Part shown: positions 8,352 through 17,527 of the stretch, piece after piece | How the letters are laid out: every line of letters begins with the position of its first letter | Numbering within the stretch: position 1 is the first letter of the stretch | NCBI RefSeq assembly: GCF_900239935.1 | Contig: NZ_LT965929.1 | Location: 411,001-475,000, forward strand | Direction: 5' to 3' | Length of the DNA stretch: 64,000 nt | From: Pseudoalteromonas carrageenovora IAM 12662 | Lineage (GTDB): Bacteria; Pseudomonadota; Gammaproteobacteria; Enterobacterales; Alteromonadaceae | The notes under the pieces: generated by a model | What the model saw: the letters and a program-made list of their open reading frames with translations, nothing else | What the model was told of the DNA's origin: nothing | Database searches by the model: none | Made by a program: the position numbers and the translations under genes

Positions 8352-10007
8352 TTAGAAATCTGGCGCTACTTCAAACTCTAAGCGTTTAAGAGTTATTGGG
8401 TGAGTAAACGCTAAATACTCGGCATGTAAATGGAGTCTATCGGCTTTTTGGCCGTAATGTGTATCCCCAATAATAGGCATATTTAATCCTAAGCTATGGG
8501 CGCAGTGAACGCGTAGCTGATGTGTTCGCCCCGTTTTTGGGTATAACTGTAAACGAGTAATATTGTTTTTTCGCTCAAGTACGTGCCAAGTAGTAAGCGA
8601 AGGTTTGCCATTTGTATAGCACACCATTTGGCGTGGCTTGTCATCAAAATCGAGCATGAGGGGTAAATTTATCTCGCCGCTATCTTCACTTACATTTCCA
8701 TCAACCAGTGCAACGTAACGTTTATCAATAGTGCGCTCTATAAACTGTTTTTGCAGGGCTTTATGTACACGTTTATTAAGTGCGATCATCAATAATCCTG
8801 AGGTCGACATATCTAAACGATGAACTATTAATGGGCCTGAAGCTTCAGGGAATTGTGTTTTTATGCGCATATAAACAGAGTCATCAATATTTACACCTGG
8901 GACCGATAAAAACTCAGCAGGCTTGTTTACCACCAGTAAGTCGTTGTCTTTATAAATAATACTTAACTCTTTTCCGTGGGCTGGGTTTTCAAGTAGCGGA
9001 TTGGTTTTAACATTTAGGCCTTTTAGCATATGCCCAAGTATTGGTTGGCATTTGCTATAACAAGAAGGGTAGTAATTTTTATGTTGCCTAATGGCTGATT
9101 TAGGGGCTGCTCCCCACCAGAACTCACCCATAGCAATGGGTTTTAAGTTATGTTTATACGCATATTGTAATAACTTTGGTGCTGCGCAATCGCCTGCGCC
9201 AGAGGGTGGAGTATGCTCTGGCAGCTGTGCAAAAATAGCATTTAGGTCGGTTACTTCTTTATGGGCATTTAAAAACTGATACTGAGCAAAAAGCATTTTT
9301 TGTAGATTTTTAGATAGCGTTTTACGGCGCTTTTTTAAATGTTTTACGTTGTCTGTAATTCTGGTTTGAGCGCTCTCTAGCTGTTCTATTTTATTTTGCC
9401 AATTAAGCTTAAGCGCTTGTAATTGCTTTTTTTCAACAATGCTTTGCCCGGCTAGTTTATTTTTAAGTTGCTCAAAATTATCCTTGCTTAGTTCGGCTTC
9501 GCCTTCAGTTCGCTGCTTTTTACGTACTAATCTTCCGGCCTGCATTAGGGCTTGCTGCGCAAGTAATTGCTCGTTAAACATAGCTTTTGATTCATCAAGC
9601 TTTTTATTAATAGCGGTGAGCTCTGCGCTGCTTTCAAGCTCATTAATTTGGCTGTTTATGTCATTAATAATTTTGCTTTGTGCTAAATAACCTTCATCGT
9701 TTAGCTGCATATTTGATACCGGTGGCACAAAGTTAATACTGCCTTTATCGCCTTCAATCTGCCCCGAATACGCGCTTAAGAACCCCAGCTGGTTATTTTT
9801 GTTTTGCACAACTAACACACCAAACATTTTACCTGCGTTTTCGGCTTTTAAATGTGAGAGTGGTTCTAGCTGTTGTTGCAACTGTGTTGCAGCTGCAATA
9901 GTTAGCGGATGCGGCTGATAATAAAAGGGAAAGGTAAATGTTTCTGGAAGCGAAAGCGCATTTATATTTTGTAAAAAGGGGGTAAAGCAAGAAGCTGAGT
10001 TTGGCAT
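8352..10007 (-). CDS. RluA-family RNA pseudouridine synthase with long coiled-coil N-terminal extension
   Basis: The C-terminal ~210 residues of this 551-residue protein form a pseudouridine synthase catalytic domain. The signature PLIVHRLDMSTSGLLMIA carries the catalytic aspartate in HRLD, and the later KTGRTHQLRVH and HLHAEYLAF motifs are present. These enzymes isomerise uridine in rRNA or tRNA. The N-terminal ~320 residues are unusual: a domain around residues 1-105, a long charged coiled coil (~105-245), and a conserved GAGDCAAPKLLQYAYKHNLKP segment with nearby cysteines (YPSCYSKCQPIL). This long form occurs in marine gammaproteobacteria, to my knowledge. The target RNA is not predictable. 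The start ATG is the first in frame. Confidence 0.88.
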   Translation of the reverse strand: MPNSASCFTPFLQNINALSLPETFTFPFYYQPHPLTIAAATQLQQQLEPLSHLKAENAGKMFGVLVVQNKNNQLGFLSAYSGQIEGDKGSINFVPPVSNMQLNDEGYLAQSKIINDINSQINELESSAELTAINKKLDESKAMFNEQLLAQQALMQAGRLVRKKQRTEGEAELSKDNFEQLKNKLAGQSIVEKKQLQALKLNWQNKIEQLESAQTRITDNVKHLKKRRKTLSKNLQKMLFAQYQFLNAHKEVTDLNAIFAQLPEHTPPSGAGDCAAPKLLQYAYKHNLKPIAMGEFWWGAAPKSAIRQHKNYYPSCYSKCQPILGHMLKGLNVKTNPLLENPAHGKELSIIYKDNDLLVVNKPAEFLSVPGVNIDDSVYMRIKTQFPEASGPLIVHRLDMSTSGLLMIALNKRVHKALQKQFIERTIDKRYVALVDGNVSEDSGEINLPLMLDFDDKPRQMVCYTNGKPSLTTWHVLERKNNITRLQLYPKTGRTHQLRVHCAHSLGLNMPIIGDTHYGQKADRLHLHAEYLAFTHPITLKRLEFEVAPDF

Positions 10008-10303
10008 AAAAATAACACAGAAACATTCAGTAAAATAATTGAGCCAGATAATACCATATTCATAGTTAAGCCACTAAAAATCTCATCTTAGTTTATTCAT
10101 ATATAGTTTAAAGGCGACATTCATGTTTTATGTATCAGTATAGGTGCATGACAATATTTAAACGTATTGTTGTTACTCTATCATTTGTATTTCATGTGTG
10201 TCGTTTCTCATTAATTGAGCGCACTTTTAAACGATATTAGTACTGGTAGAGCCCAAAGATAATTCAATTTACAGAATAACTTAACTGTTAGGAGTTCTAT
10301 ATT

Positions 10304-12028
10304 ATGAGTGAAAATATCGCAGGTTTTATCACCAAAACCCTTGAGCAAGCTGGCGTAAAACGAATTTGGGGGGTAACTGGCGATTCACTTAACGGCATTA
10401 GTGAAAGCTTACGTAAAATGGGCACAATTGAATGGCTAGGTACGCGCCATGAAGAAGTCGCAGCCTTTGCAGCCGGTGGCGAAGCCCACTTATCAGGTGA
10501 ACTTGCGGTGTGTGCTGGCTCGTGTGGTCCGGGTAATCTTCATTTAATTAACGGCTTATTTGATTGTCAGCGTAATAATGTACCGGTGTTAGCAATAGCT
10601 TCGCATATTCCATCATCAGAGATTGGTAGCAATTACTTTCAAGAAACCCACCCGCAAGAATTATTTAAAGAATGCAGTGTGTATTGCGAAATGGTGTCAA
10701 ACCCAGAACAAATGCCTTATTTGCTTGAAACCGCAATGCGCCAAGCAATATTAAATAAAGGCGTAAGTGTACTTGTATTACCCGGCGATATTGCATTAAA
10801 AGATATACCTAAGGGTATTACTCCTAAGTGGAATGTTCCAAAAAAAGCCACTACTGTTGCTGATTTATCTGATATTAAAGCAATGGCTACGCATCTTAAT
10901 AAGAGTAAAAAAGTAACGTTGTTGTGCGGTGCAGGCTGTAGAGATGCACATGATGTAATTGTAGCACTTGCCGATAAACTACAAGCACCCATAGTACATG
11001 CCATGCGCGGCAAAGAATTTATTGAATACGATAACCCTTATGATGTTGGTATGACCGGATTTATAGGTTTTGCCTCGGGCTATCATGCAATGCAAGAGGC
11101 CGATACATTATTAATGATTGGCACGAGTTTTCCGTATCGGGCTTTTTACCCTGAAAATACCACCATATTACAAATTGATAATAAAGCGGCATCACTCGGG
11201 CGACACGTTCAAATTGATTGTGGCGTATTAGGCGATACAAAAAATTCAGTGGCCACATTACTTGAGTACATTGAAGGTGAACGCACAGACTCGCACTTAC
11301 AAAAGAGTGTTAAGCACTATAAAGAATCTCGAAAAGATCTCGATAAACTTGCCAGTGGTAAAACCTCACAAAATTTAATTCACCCGCAATACTTAACGCG
11401 TTTACTAAACGAGCAAGCGGCTGACGATGCTGTGTTTACTTGTGATGTAGGCACGCCAACAATATGGGCCGCACGTTATTTATCTATGAATGGTAAGCGG
11501 CGTTTAATAGGCTCGTTTAACCATGGTTCTATGGCTAATGCGATGTCGCAGGCAATGGGTGTTCAGTCGGTAGATAGAGACCGCCAAGTAATTGCAATGT
11601 GTGGCGATGGTGGTTTTTCTATGTTGATGGGTGATTTAATCTCGCTTAAGCAGCTTAATTTGCCTATAAAAATTGTTGTTTATAATAATCGCTCACTTAG
11701 TTTTGTAGCAATGGAAATGAAAGCCAGCGGGTTTTTATCAAGCGACACTGATTTAGAAAATCCAAGTTTTGCTAAAATTGCACAAGCCTGCGGTTTAAAA
11801 GGCATTCATGTAAGTGACCCAGACGAACTCCCTTCGGCAATGGATGAGATGATGAATCACTCAGGCCCGGTTGTGTTAGAAGTAGATACTGCAAAGCAAG
11901 AGCTTTCGATGCCGCCGCAAATAAAATTAGAGCAAGCAAAAGGCTTTAGTGTTTACATGATGAAAGCGTTAATAAACGGCAAAGGGGATGAAGTCGTCGA
12001 ACTGGGTAAAACTAATTGGTTACGTTAG
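10304..12028 (+). CDS. poxB: pyruvate dehydrogenase (quinone), PoxB-like pyruvate oxidase
   Basis: A 574-residue thiamine-diphosphate enzyme, close in length to the E. coli enzyme (572). It has the N-terminal glutamate motif [14 protein letters not shown] (E59 region) and [14 protein letters not shown]. The ThDP-Mg motif is [11 protein letters not shown] with YNN after 27 residues. The reaction is oxidative decarboxylation of pyruvate to acetate and CO2, with electrons passed to membrane quinone. The C-terminal region ([23 protein letters not shown]) corresponds to the lipid-binding tail. A strong TAGGAG ribosome site lies eight bases before the ATG. The 296-bp gap upstream (10008-10303) holds no gene. 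Acetolactate synthase-like alternatives are less likely given the PoxB-type SCGPGN and C-terminus. Confidence 0.85.
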   Translation: MSENIAGFITKTLEQAGVKRIWGVTGDSLNGISESLRKMGTIEWLGTRHEEVAAFAAGGEAHLSGELAVCAGSCGPGNLHLINGLFDCQRNNVPVLAIASHIPSSEIGSNYFQETHPQELFKECSVYCEMVSNPEQMPYLLETAMRQAILNKGVSVLVLPGDIALKDIPKGITPKWNVPKKATTVADLSDIKAMATHLNKSKKVTLLCGAGCRDAHDVIVALADKLQAPIVHAMRGKEFIEYDNPYDVGMTGFIGFASGYHAMQEADTLLMIGTSFPYRAFYPENTTILQIDNKAASLGRHVQIDCGVLGDTKNSVATLLEYIEGERTDSHLQKSVKHYKESRKDLDKLASGKTSQNLIHPQYLTRLLNEQAADDAVFTCDVGTPTIWAARYLSMNGKRRLIGSFNHGSMANAMSQAMGVQSVDRDRQVIAMCGDGGFSMLMGDLISLKQLNLPIKIVVYNNRSLSFVAMEMKASGFLSSDTDLENPSFAKIAQACGLKGIHVSDPDELPSAMDEMMNHSGPVVLEVDTAKQELSMPPQIKLEQAKGFSVYMMKALINGKGDEVVELGKTNWLR

Positions 12029-12091
12029 TTAAATTGCTTCCTTGTTGAGTCTTTAGGAGCAATAGGGAAGCGTCAAAGTAAACCTCAAATG

Positions 12092-12142
12092 TTGACCGTG
12101 TAGAATGAATGCTCTACCATGTGGGTAGAGTGTTCATTCTAC
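12092..12142 (+). promoter_or_regulatory. promoter with paired palindromic operator for the TetR gene
   Basis: A 43-bp inverted repeat (12100-12142) has arms GTAGAATGAATGCTCTACC and GGTAGAGTGTTCATTCTAC, matching at 17 of 19 positions. Each arm is itself flanked by GTAGA and TCTAC, so two 18-bp TetR-like sites lie side by side. TTGACC (12092-12097) and TACCAT (12115-12120), 17 bp apart, fit a sigma-70 promoter overlapped by the operator. Autorepression of the TetR-dehydrogenase operon is the natural reading. Confidence 0.7.
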
Positions 12143-12156
12143 ATGGGTTTAATAAT

Positions 12157-12663
12157 ATGCTTAAACAAGACATAGCAGCAGCATTAGAGGTGGCCTTCAG
12201 CCAATATGGCTTTGCCGAGCCAAGCGTGGCAAAGCTTCAAAAACTCAGTGGTGTGAGTTTACGCACCCTTTATAAATATTACCCTTCAAAACAAGCCATG
12301 ATCATTGCAGCGCTTGAATACCGCCATACTCGTTATTTACATTTTTTGCTAGAAAATTCACCCAAGCCAGGGGTAGACGCAGTTTTACATATGTTTGATC
12401 AGCTTAAATTATGGATGCAAGAGTTTGCACCTAATGGCTGTTTATCAATTAATGCGTTGTCGGCTTTTCCTGAAGATGAAGCAATAAGTAATGCGGTGCA
12501 AAATCATAAAAACGAGGTTAGGCAGTTATTAGGTAAGCAAAGCTTAAATACAACAATGGCGAGTGCCTTATTTTTATTGCATGAAGGGGTGTCGAGCGCA
12601 TGGCCTGTAATGGGCGATGAGGCAGTAATTACAGCAAAGCAAAGTATTTTACAGTTAATTTAA
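12157..12663 (+). CDS. TetR-family transcriptional regulator
   Basis: A 168-residue regulator. The N-terminal helix-turn-helix is visible as AALEVAFSQYG, then KLQKLSGVSLRTLYKYYPSKQAMIIAALE, the classic TetR recognition helix with YYPSK. The C-terminal part is an all-helical ligand domain. An in-frame ATG exists at 12109, but that codon lies inside the operator and upstream of the expected transcription start, so I chose the ATG at 12157. The gene is followed after 11 bp by a zinc-type dehydrogenase, the probable regulated partner. The ligand is unknown, perhaps a reactive carbonyl or quinone. Confidence 0.85.
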   Translation: MLKQDIAAALEVAFSQYGFAEPSVAKLQKLSGVSLRTLYKYYPSKQAMIIAALEYRHTRYLHFLLENSPKPGVDAVLHMFDQLKLWMQEFAPNGCLSINALSAFPEDEAISNAVQNHKNEVRQLLGKQSLNTTMASALFLLHEGVSSAWPVMGDEAVITAKQSILQLI

Positions 12664-12674
12664 AGGAGCAAACA

Positions 12675-13730
12675 ATGGCAAATTTACCCACTACAATGCA
12701 TGGCGTACAGCTTACAGGGCATGGCGATTTTGATGTATTAAAGTATGCAACCGATATAGCCGTACCTTCTCTTGCAAGCACCGATGTACTAATAAAAGTA
12801 ATGGCGGCGGGTGTAAACAACACCGATTTAAATACCCGTTTATCTTGGTACTCTAAACAAGGTGGTGAAAGCGAAGATGCCAGTTGGTCTAGTGAGGCCT
12901 TGGTTTTTCCGCGCATTCAAGGTGCAGATGTATGTGGTGTAATTGTAGCCGTTGGTGAAAGTGTTGATAAAAACCGTATTGGTGAGCGTATTTTAGTTGA
13001 GCCATGTTTAGTAAAAGCTAACGGCGAAACACTAAAAGCACCGTGGTATTTTGGCTCAGAGTGCGATGGCGGATTTGCACAGTACACTGTAGTTGATTCA
13101 ATCCATGCTTATACAATTAATAGTCGCTATAGCGATGTTGAGCTGGCGTCTTTTCCGTGCTCATATTCGACAGCCGAAAACATGTTGTACCGCTCAAATC
13201 CGCAGCAAGGGCAAACTGTTTTAATAACGGGAGCCTCGGGCGGGGTTGGCTCTGCGGCAGTGCAATTAGCCAAAGCTCGTGGTGCTAATGTTATTGCAAT
13301 TACTAGCAAAAGTAAGGCGCAGCAGTTAAAAGATTTAGGTGTCGATAAGGTTATATTTCGTGAAGACGATTTAATTCAAGCCTTAGGTAAAAACAGTGTT
13401 GATGTAGTTATTGATCTAGTAGCTGGCGATCAATGGCCAAAGCCGCTAGAAGTGTTAAAACCTAAAGGGCGTTATGCGGTATCGGGCGCTATTGGCGGGG
13501 CATTAGTTGAGCTAGATATACGTACTTTGTACTTAAAAGACTTAACGTTTTTTGGCTGCACAGTGTTAGAGCCAGAGGTATTTAAAAGCTTAGTTAACTT
13601 TATTGAGCAAGAAAAAATTAAGCCTATTGTGGCAAAAACATTTCCTCTTACTGAAATAGTGACGGCGCAGCAAGTGTTTGCGCAAAAACAGCACGTAGGA
13701 AAAATTGTTTTAACAGTATCGCACGGCTAA
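12675..13730 (+). CDS. MDR-family zinc-type alcohol dehydrogenase/quinone oxidoreductase
   Basis: A 351-residue medium-chain reductase. The N-terminal GroES-like part contains VLIKVMAAGVNNTDLNTR and the FPRIQGADVCGVIVAVGE block. The Rossmann part begins GQTVLITGASGGVGSAAVQLAKARGANVIAIT, an NAD(P)-binding signature of the AxxGxVG type. It ends AQQVFAQKQHVGKIVL as in quinone oxidoreductases. Structural zinc ligands are not evident, so a zinc-independent NADPH:quinone or enoyl reductase is likely. The ribosome site is AAAGGAG. It is second in a two-gene operon with TetR, ends at a strong terminator, and probably detoxifies the compound that relieves TetR. Confidence 0.85.
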   Translation: MANLPTTMHGVQLTGHGDFDVLKYATDIAVPSLASTDVLIKVMAAGVNNTDLNTRLSWYSKQGGESEDASWSSEALVFPRIQGADVCGVIVAVGESVDKNRIGERILVEPCLVKANGETLKAPWYFGSECDGGFAQYTVVDSIHAYTINSRYSDVELASFPCSYSTAENMLYRSNPQQGQTVLITGASGGVGSAAVQLAKARGANVIAITSKSKAQQLKDLGVDKVIFREDDLIQALGKNSVDVVIDLVAGDQWPKPLEVLKPKGRYAVSGAIGGALVELDIRTLYLKDLTFFGCTVLEPEVFKSLVNFIEQEKIKPIVAKTFPLTEIVTAQQVFAQKQHVGKIVLTVSHG

Positions 13731-13747
13731 TAGCATTATGAATAATA

Positions 13748-13780
13748 AAGCCCGTTACTTTTTAAGGTAACAGGCTTTTT
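13748..13780 (+). terminator. intrinsic terminator after the TetR-dehydrogenase operon
   Basis: Stem AAGCCCGTTAC / GTAACAGGCTT with one mismatch, followed by TTT on the plus strand. It sits between two convergent genes and may also work weakly in the other direction. Confidence 0.8.
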
Positions 13781-13796
13781 GTTTATAGGTTTGTGC

Positions 13797-15023
13797 TTAC
13801 AAACTCTTTTTAGGCGGAAGAGCCACGTTTGCAAATATTAGCCCTGCTACTAGCGACATAAATATTAAAAACGTTTGCTGGCCAATATGCTCTGCGTATA
13901 CAAAGTCTTGGCCTTCAATCAGTGAGTTTAAGCCAATATAGGTTTTGCTACCAGGCACTAATACAATTAAGCCTTGCATGGCAACAATTGAAGCTGGCGC
14001 ATTAGCAACACGATTAAATAAGTTACTAAATATACCTACCGATAAAGCCCCTACAAACGTACCTAACGTGTAATCTAGGTACATAGCAGAACCAATACTT
14101 GTGCCGTAAGCTATAAAACCTGATGCAATAGACCAACCCGCATGCTTAATTTTAGTTCTAAATATAACAACTAAGCTGCTACAAAGCAGGAGTATAGCTA
14201 GCCATGCTGTCCATTTAGGAAGAGGCTCTGGCTGCACAAAGTCTGCTTGGCCAAACATGGCAAAGCCAATACCTATGCCAATAAAGGCACCAAAGTACAG
14301 TTTAAATAGCAGCATAAACGAGTCCATAACTCGCGCAGTTCCCGACACTAAATGCCTAGCTGCAAGCTCGGCTAAACCAAGCGCCAGTGCAAGGCCAGGT
14401 ATAAATACAATAATGGCCGAAAGCACCACTAAACGTATATTAATTTCAGGGGTTATGTACACACTTACCGCACAGGCTAATACAGCTGAAATAATAGCAA
14501 CAAGTGGCTCAAGCATATGTGCAACACGTTTAGAGCGTGTAGACCAAAGTACAAATACATAAACTACTAATGTAAGCAGCGATGACCACATAACATCAGT
14601 CCAACTTGTGCCCATTAGCATTGCAAATGCACCACCAGAGGTTGCAAAGGCAACTCCTGTAACAAGTTTATTGTACGGGTTTGGCATATCGTAAATAGCA
14701 TCAAGCTGAGCGTCGACTTCTTGCAAACTTAGCTTGTCGTCAAGCATTTGATTTACTAAATCGTCGGTGTCGGCAAGTGAGCCTAAATCGTGATCGCCAG
14801 GATCAACTCGTGCTACGTGTGTGTATTCGTCTTCGTGGCCGTCGGTCCAAATTACAAACGTTACAGAGGTTGGCGACATAACAAACGACGATTTAAGTCC
14901 TAAGTAGGTAGCCACTTCCATTAGATGAGCTTCTAGGCGGTAAGCAGGCGTACCATACTTGTGAAGCATTTTACCTAACTTAACGATAAATTTGCGTTTT
15001 TCTGTGAAGGTTGCAGTTTTCAA
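13797..15023 (-). CDS. threonine/serine exporter family protein (ThrE-like)
   Basis: A 408-residue inner-membrane protein of the two-domain ThrE type. The N-terminal soluble part contains KRKFIVKLGKMLHKYGTPAYRLE, the family signature, then FVMSPTSVTFVIW. About ten membrane helices follow, including MLMGTSWTDVMWSSLL, FIPGLALALGLAEL and the C-terminal GLIVLVPGSKTYIGLNSL, the second-domain signature. The family exports threonine and serine. The start is a TTG at 15023, as there is no ATG before the conserved KRKFIVKLGKML motif. It is a single gene between terminators. Confidence 0.86.
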   Translation of the reverse strand: MKTATFTEKRKFIVKLGKMLHKYGTPAYRLEAHLMEVATYLGLKSSFVMSPTSVTFVIWTDGHEDEYTHVARVDPGDHDLGSLADTDDLVNQMLDDKLSLQEVDAQLDAIYDMPNPYNKLVTGVAFATSGGAFAMLMGTSWTDVMWSSLLTLVVYVFVLWSTRSKRVAHMLEPLVAIISAVLACAVSVYITPEINIRLVVLSAIIVFIPGLALALGLAELAARHLVSGTARVMDSFMLLFKLYFGAFIGIGIGFAMFGQADFVQPEPLPKWTAWLAILLLCSSLVVIFRTKIKHAGWSIASGFIAYGTSIGSAMYLDYTLGTFVGALSVGIFSNLFNRVANAPASIVAMQGLIVLVPGSKTYIGLNSLIEGQDFVYAEHIGQQTFLIFMSLVAGLIFANVALPPKKSL

Positions 15024-15070
15024 ATCTTATTTAGGCCAGTGTGTAAATAAATTAGCTAAAAGTATAGGCT

Positions 15071-15093
15071 AAAACGCCCATTTGTAATGGGCG
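15071..15093 (-). terminator. intrinsic terminator after the LacI-glycosyltransferase pair
   Basis: An 8-bp perfect stem CGCCCATT / AATGGGCG with a 3-base loop, followed on the minus strand by TTTT. It lies about 37 bp after the glycosyltransferase stop. Confidence 0.7.
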
Positions 15094-15130
15094 CGATTTT
15101 AAACACAAATCTATAAGAGTCTAGTCATTT

Positions 15131-16360
15131 TTAATCTAATTTTTTATTTTTTTCTGCTATCCATTGCGCCATATATTGCGTGCTTCGCATTGTATGATGT
15201 TTGAGCATTTGTCCGGTGAAGTTTTTTTCCCTATGGGCTGCTAAATCGCTGCTTATTGCATCTATTTTATTAATGAGCGCGGCGCTTAATTTTACTTTGT
15301 CGTACAGGGTGTTAAGTAGCGTATTGCCAGCTTGCTGAGCGTGTTCAAAATCAGTTTGATTGTTATAAAGCTCAACGGCTGCATTTGCAAAATCTTCGGT
15401 ATTATTGGCCACTATACCAGACCATGGTAAATCGTTATGCATACCCTCTGCTCCAATGCTGGTGGTAACGCTGGGTGTTTGCATTATCATGGCTTCAAGT
15501 AACTTACCTTTTATACCTGCACCAAAACGAAGGGGCGCTAAACATACGCGCGCGCTTTGCATTACATCATAGGCGTTATCGGCCCAGCCTTTTATTAAAA
15601 ACCCATTTTTAGGGCTATTAAGTGCTGTGGCTTTTGGTGGCGGGTAAGAGCCATAAATATGTAGCTCGGCTTTTGGCAGTTGCTTACGAATTAATGGCCA
15701 TATTTTTTGTAAGTACAGCACGGCATCCCAGTTTGGGGCGTGTCTAAAATTACCTATGGTCATAAAGTGTGCGCGTTCATCAAAGCTTTTTGTGGTTTTG
15801 GGCAATGCGCTTAAATCGACCATAAACGGTAAGTGGTGTAATAAGCTTGGCTCTACTTTAAACACACTGTTTAGTAAGCTCATTTCAAAGCTTGAAATAA
15901 TTAAGCTGAGGTCGCAGCGCAAAATAGCCGCTATTTCGCGTTTTGCAATATCTGAATGTAAGTCGCTGGTGGTAAACTCGCGCTCGCCTTTGTGTGCTTC
16001 GTGGCGTGCATTACGTAGGCATTGTAAATCTTCAGTATCGAGAATTTTAACGGCATTGGGGCAATGCTTATCTACGCGCCAACCAAATTGCTCTTCCATC
16101 ATAAAGCGGTCAAACATCACTATATCTGGGTTATAGGCTTTAACGTATTCGTCAAAGCTTTCGCAGTTTAGGGCAATGCTTTGGCTTGTTATACCGTAGT
16201 CGTCTAGGTTACCCATGTGCTCGGTACGCTGCGCCGGGGTTGCAAATTCAACCTCCCAGTTTTGCGCTTTGAATGCATTTAATAACGACATCATGTGCGT
16301 TCCCGCAGCAGATGAATTTGGCTCTGGCCATACGTAGCCAATTACCAGCACTTTTTTCAT
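15131..16360 (-). CDS. glycosyltransferase of the GT-B fold (GT1/GT4-like)
   Basis: The 409-residue protein begins KKVLVIGYVWPEPNSSAAGTH, the N-terminal beta strand and loop of GT-B enzymes. The C-terminal half contains FMTIGNFRHAPNWDAVLYL, AELHIYGSYPPP, NGFLIKGWADNAYDVMQSARVCLAPLRFGAGIKGKLLEAM. The last stretch is the sugar-nucleotide-binding signature of family 4-like transferases. There is no signal peptide. The start ATG overlaps the stop of the LacI-type regulator by 4 bp (ATGA), so it is translationally coupled to it. Acceptor and donor sugars are unknown. No polysaccharide cluster surrounds it, which is odd for this family. Confidence 0.85.
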   Translation of the reverse strand: MKKVLVIGYVWPEPNSSAAGTHMMSLLNAFKAQNWEVEFATPAQRTEHMGNLDDYGITSQSIALNCESFDEYVKAYNPDIVMFDRFMMEEQFGWRVDKHCPNAVKILDTEDLQCLRNARHEAHKGEREFTTSDLHSDIAKREIAAILRCDLSLIISSFEMSLLNSVFKVEPSLLHHLPFMVDLSALPKTTKSFDERAHFMTIGNFRHAPNWDAVLYLQKIWPLIRKQLPKAELHIYGSYPPPKATALNSPKNGFLIKGWADNAYDVMQSARVCLAPLRFGAGIKGKLLEAMIMQTPSVTTSIGAEGMHNDLPWSGIVANNTEDFANAAVELYNNQTDFEHAQQAGNTLLNTLYDKVKLSAALINKIDAISSDLAAHREKNFTGQMLKHHTMRSTQYMAQWIAEKNKKLD

Positions 16361-17361
16361 TGGCTAGAATCTCTAATTTGTAAGTTTACATTTACCAGCG
16401 TTTTAACTGGAGGGGTTGTATTTTGTAGCAGCTCTTGCACAACTAAAAAGCTACGCTTTGCTATTTCATCGGTATTAATAACCACCGTACTTAAGCTGCA
16501 AGGCATAACACTGTAGTTAGGTAAGTGATGGCAGCTAACTACTTTTATAGTTTGATTTGCTGGCAAGTTAAGCGAATGTATTGCTGCTATAACACCTTGT
16601 GCAATTATATCGTTTGCGCATACCACAGCATTTAATTGTGGGTTTTGTTTGTAAGTGTTTAAAAATGTATTTTTAGCACTAAGCGCTTGATTGTGCGAGC
16701 ACGCTATGGCCGTTAAAGGCGTTATGCTGTGCTGCGAACAAGCAGTATTAAAGCCACTTTGTAATGCTAAAGATTCGCTCATTGTGAGCTCACAGCCTAT
16801 AAAAGCGATGTTTGAAACACCTTGAGCGAGTACGTGCATTGTTGCTACGTGGCTGGCTTTTTTGTAATCGGGCAGTACGCAAGGCGCAGCGCTAAAAGGG
16901 ACTTCGCGCATTAAGGTAATAACGTTGTGCTTCGCGCTTTGTGTATCAAGCCATTTGGCACAGGTATTTGCTACAGGGCAAATAATAAAAGCAGCTGCGT
17001 TATATTCTTTTAGGTTTTTTACTGCGCTTGTTTGTAGCTCGAGGTTGTTATTAGTGCTTACTATCATGGCTTGTAAGCCACTTTCGTTTAGCGTTTTTTC
17101 AAGGCTTGTAGCAAGCTCAGCCATTAAAGGGTTGGTTAAATCGTTTATTATAATGCCAATTAAATTTGAACGTTTTGAGCGCATTGCGGCCGCATCGCGG
17201 TTATAAACGTAACCGAGTTCATCAATCGCTTTTAATATTTTTTGTCTGCTTTTATAGCCTACTTTTTCGCTTTTGGTAAGTAGCAAAGACACGGTTGATT
17301 TTGATACACCAGCACGCTTAGCAACATCAATAATAGTGACCGATTTAGCTGTGTTTTGCAT
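16357..17361 (-). CDS. LacI-family transcriptional regulator
   Basis: This 334-residue protein has a LacI HTH at residues ~8-30 (TIIDVAKRAGVSKSTVSLLLT) and hinge helix region KAIDELGYVYNRDAAAMRSKRSN. The periplasmic-binding-like effector domain follows, with LIGIIINDLTNPLMAEL, VVCANDIIAQGVIAAI and the usual two-lobed pattern. It likely represses by binding a palindrome and responds to a sugar or nucleoside. It overlaps the glycosyltransferase by 4 bp and is divergent from the S9 peptidase; the 166-bp gap holds both promoters. Which of the two it controls is not clear. Confidence 0.87.
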   Translation of the reverse strand: MQNTAKSVTIIDVAKRAGVSKSTVSLLLTKSEKVGYKSRQKILKAIDELGYVYNRDAAAMRSKRSNLIGIIINDLTNPLMAELATSLEKTLNESGLQAMIVSTNNNLELQTSAVKNLKEYNAAAFIICPVANTCAKWLDTQSAKHNVITLMREVPFSAAPCVLPDYKKASHVATMHVLAQGVSNIAFIGCELTMSESLALQSGFNTACSQHSITPLTAIACSHNQALSAKNTFLNTYKQNPQLNAVVCANDIIAQGVIAAIHSLNLPANQTIKVVSCHHLPNYSVMPCSLSTVVINTDEIAKRSFLVVQELLQNTTPPVKTLVNVNLQIRDSSQ

Positions 17362-17527
17362 TGTGTTTTGTGCGCCGCAGTGGTGAATAAATAGCGCTGC
17401 AGTGTAGCGTATTTAGGGTTATTAAGTCACCTTTTACACGTGCTTAAGTTACCTTAATGCTTTATGAACATAGCAAAACGTGTTTATATACGCCTATAAC
17501 AGTAAAAAATAACAAAAGGATAAAAAC

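Noticed and set aside
9091..9690. Reading frames on the plus strand inside the pseudouridine synthase gene.
   Set aside because: They are antisense shadows of a well-supported gene on the minus strand.
12109..12156. Upstream in-frame ATG as the start of the TetR gene.
   Set aside because: It lies inside the operator and before the expected transcription start; the ATG at 12157 fits better.
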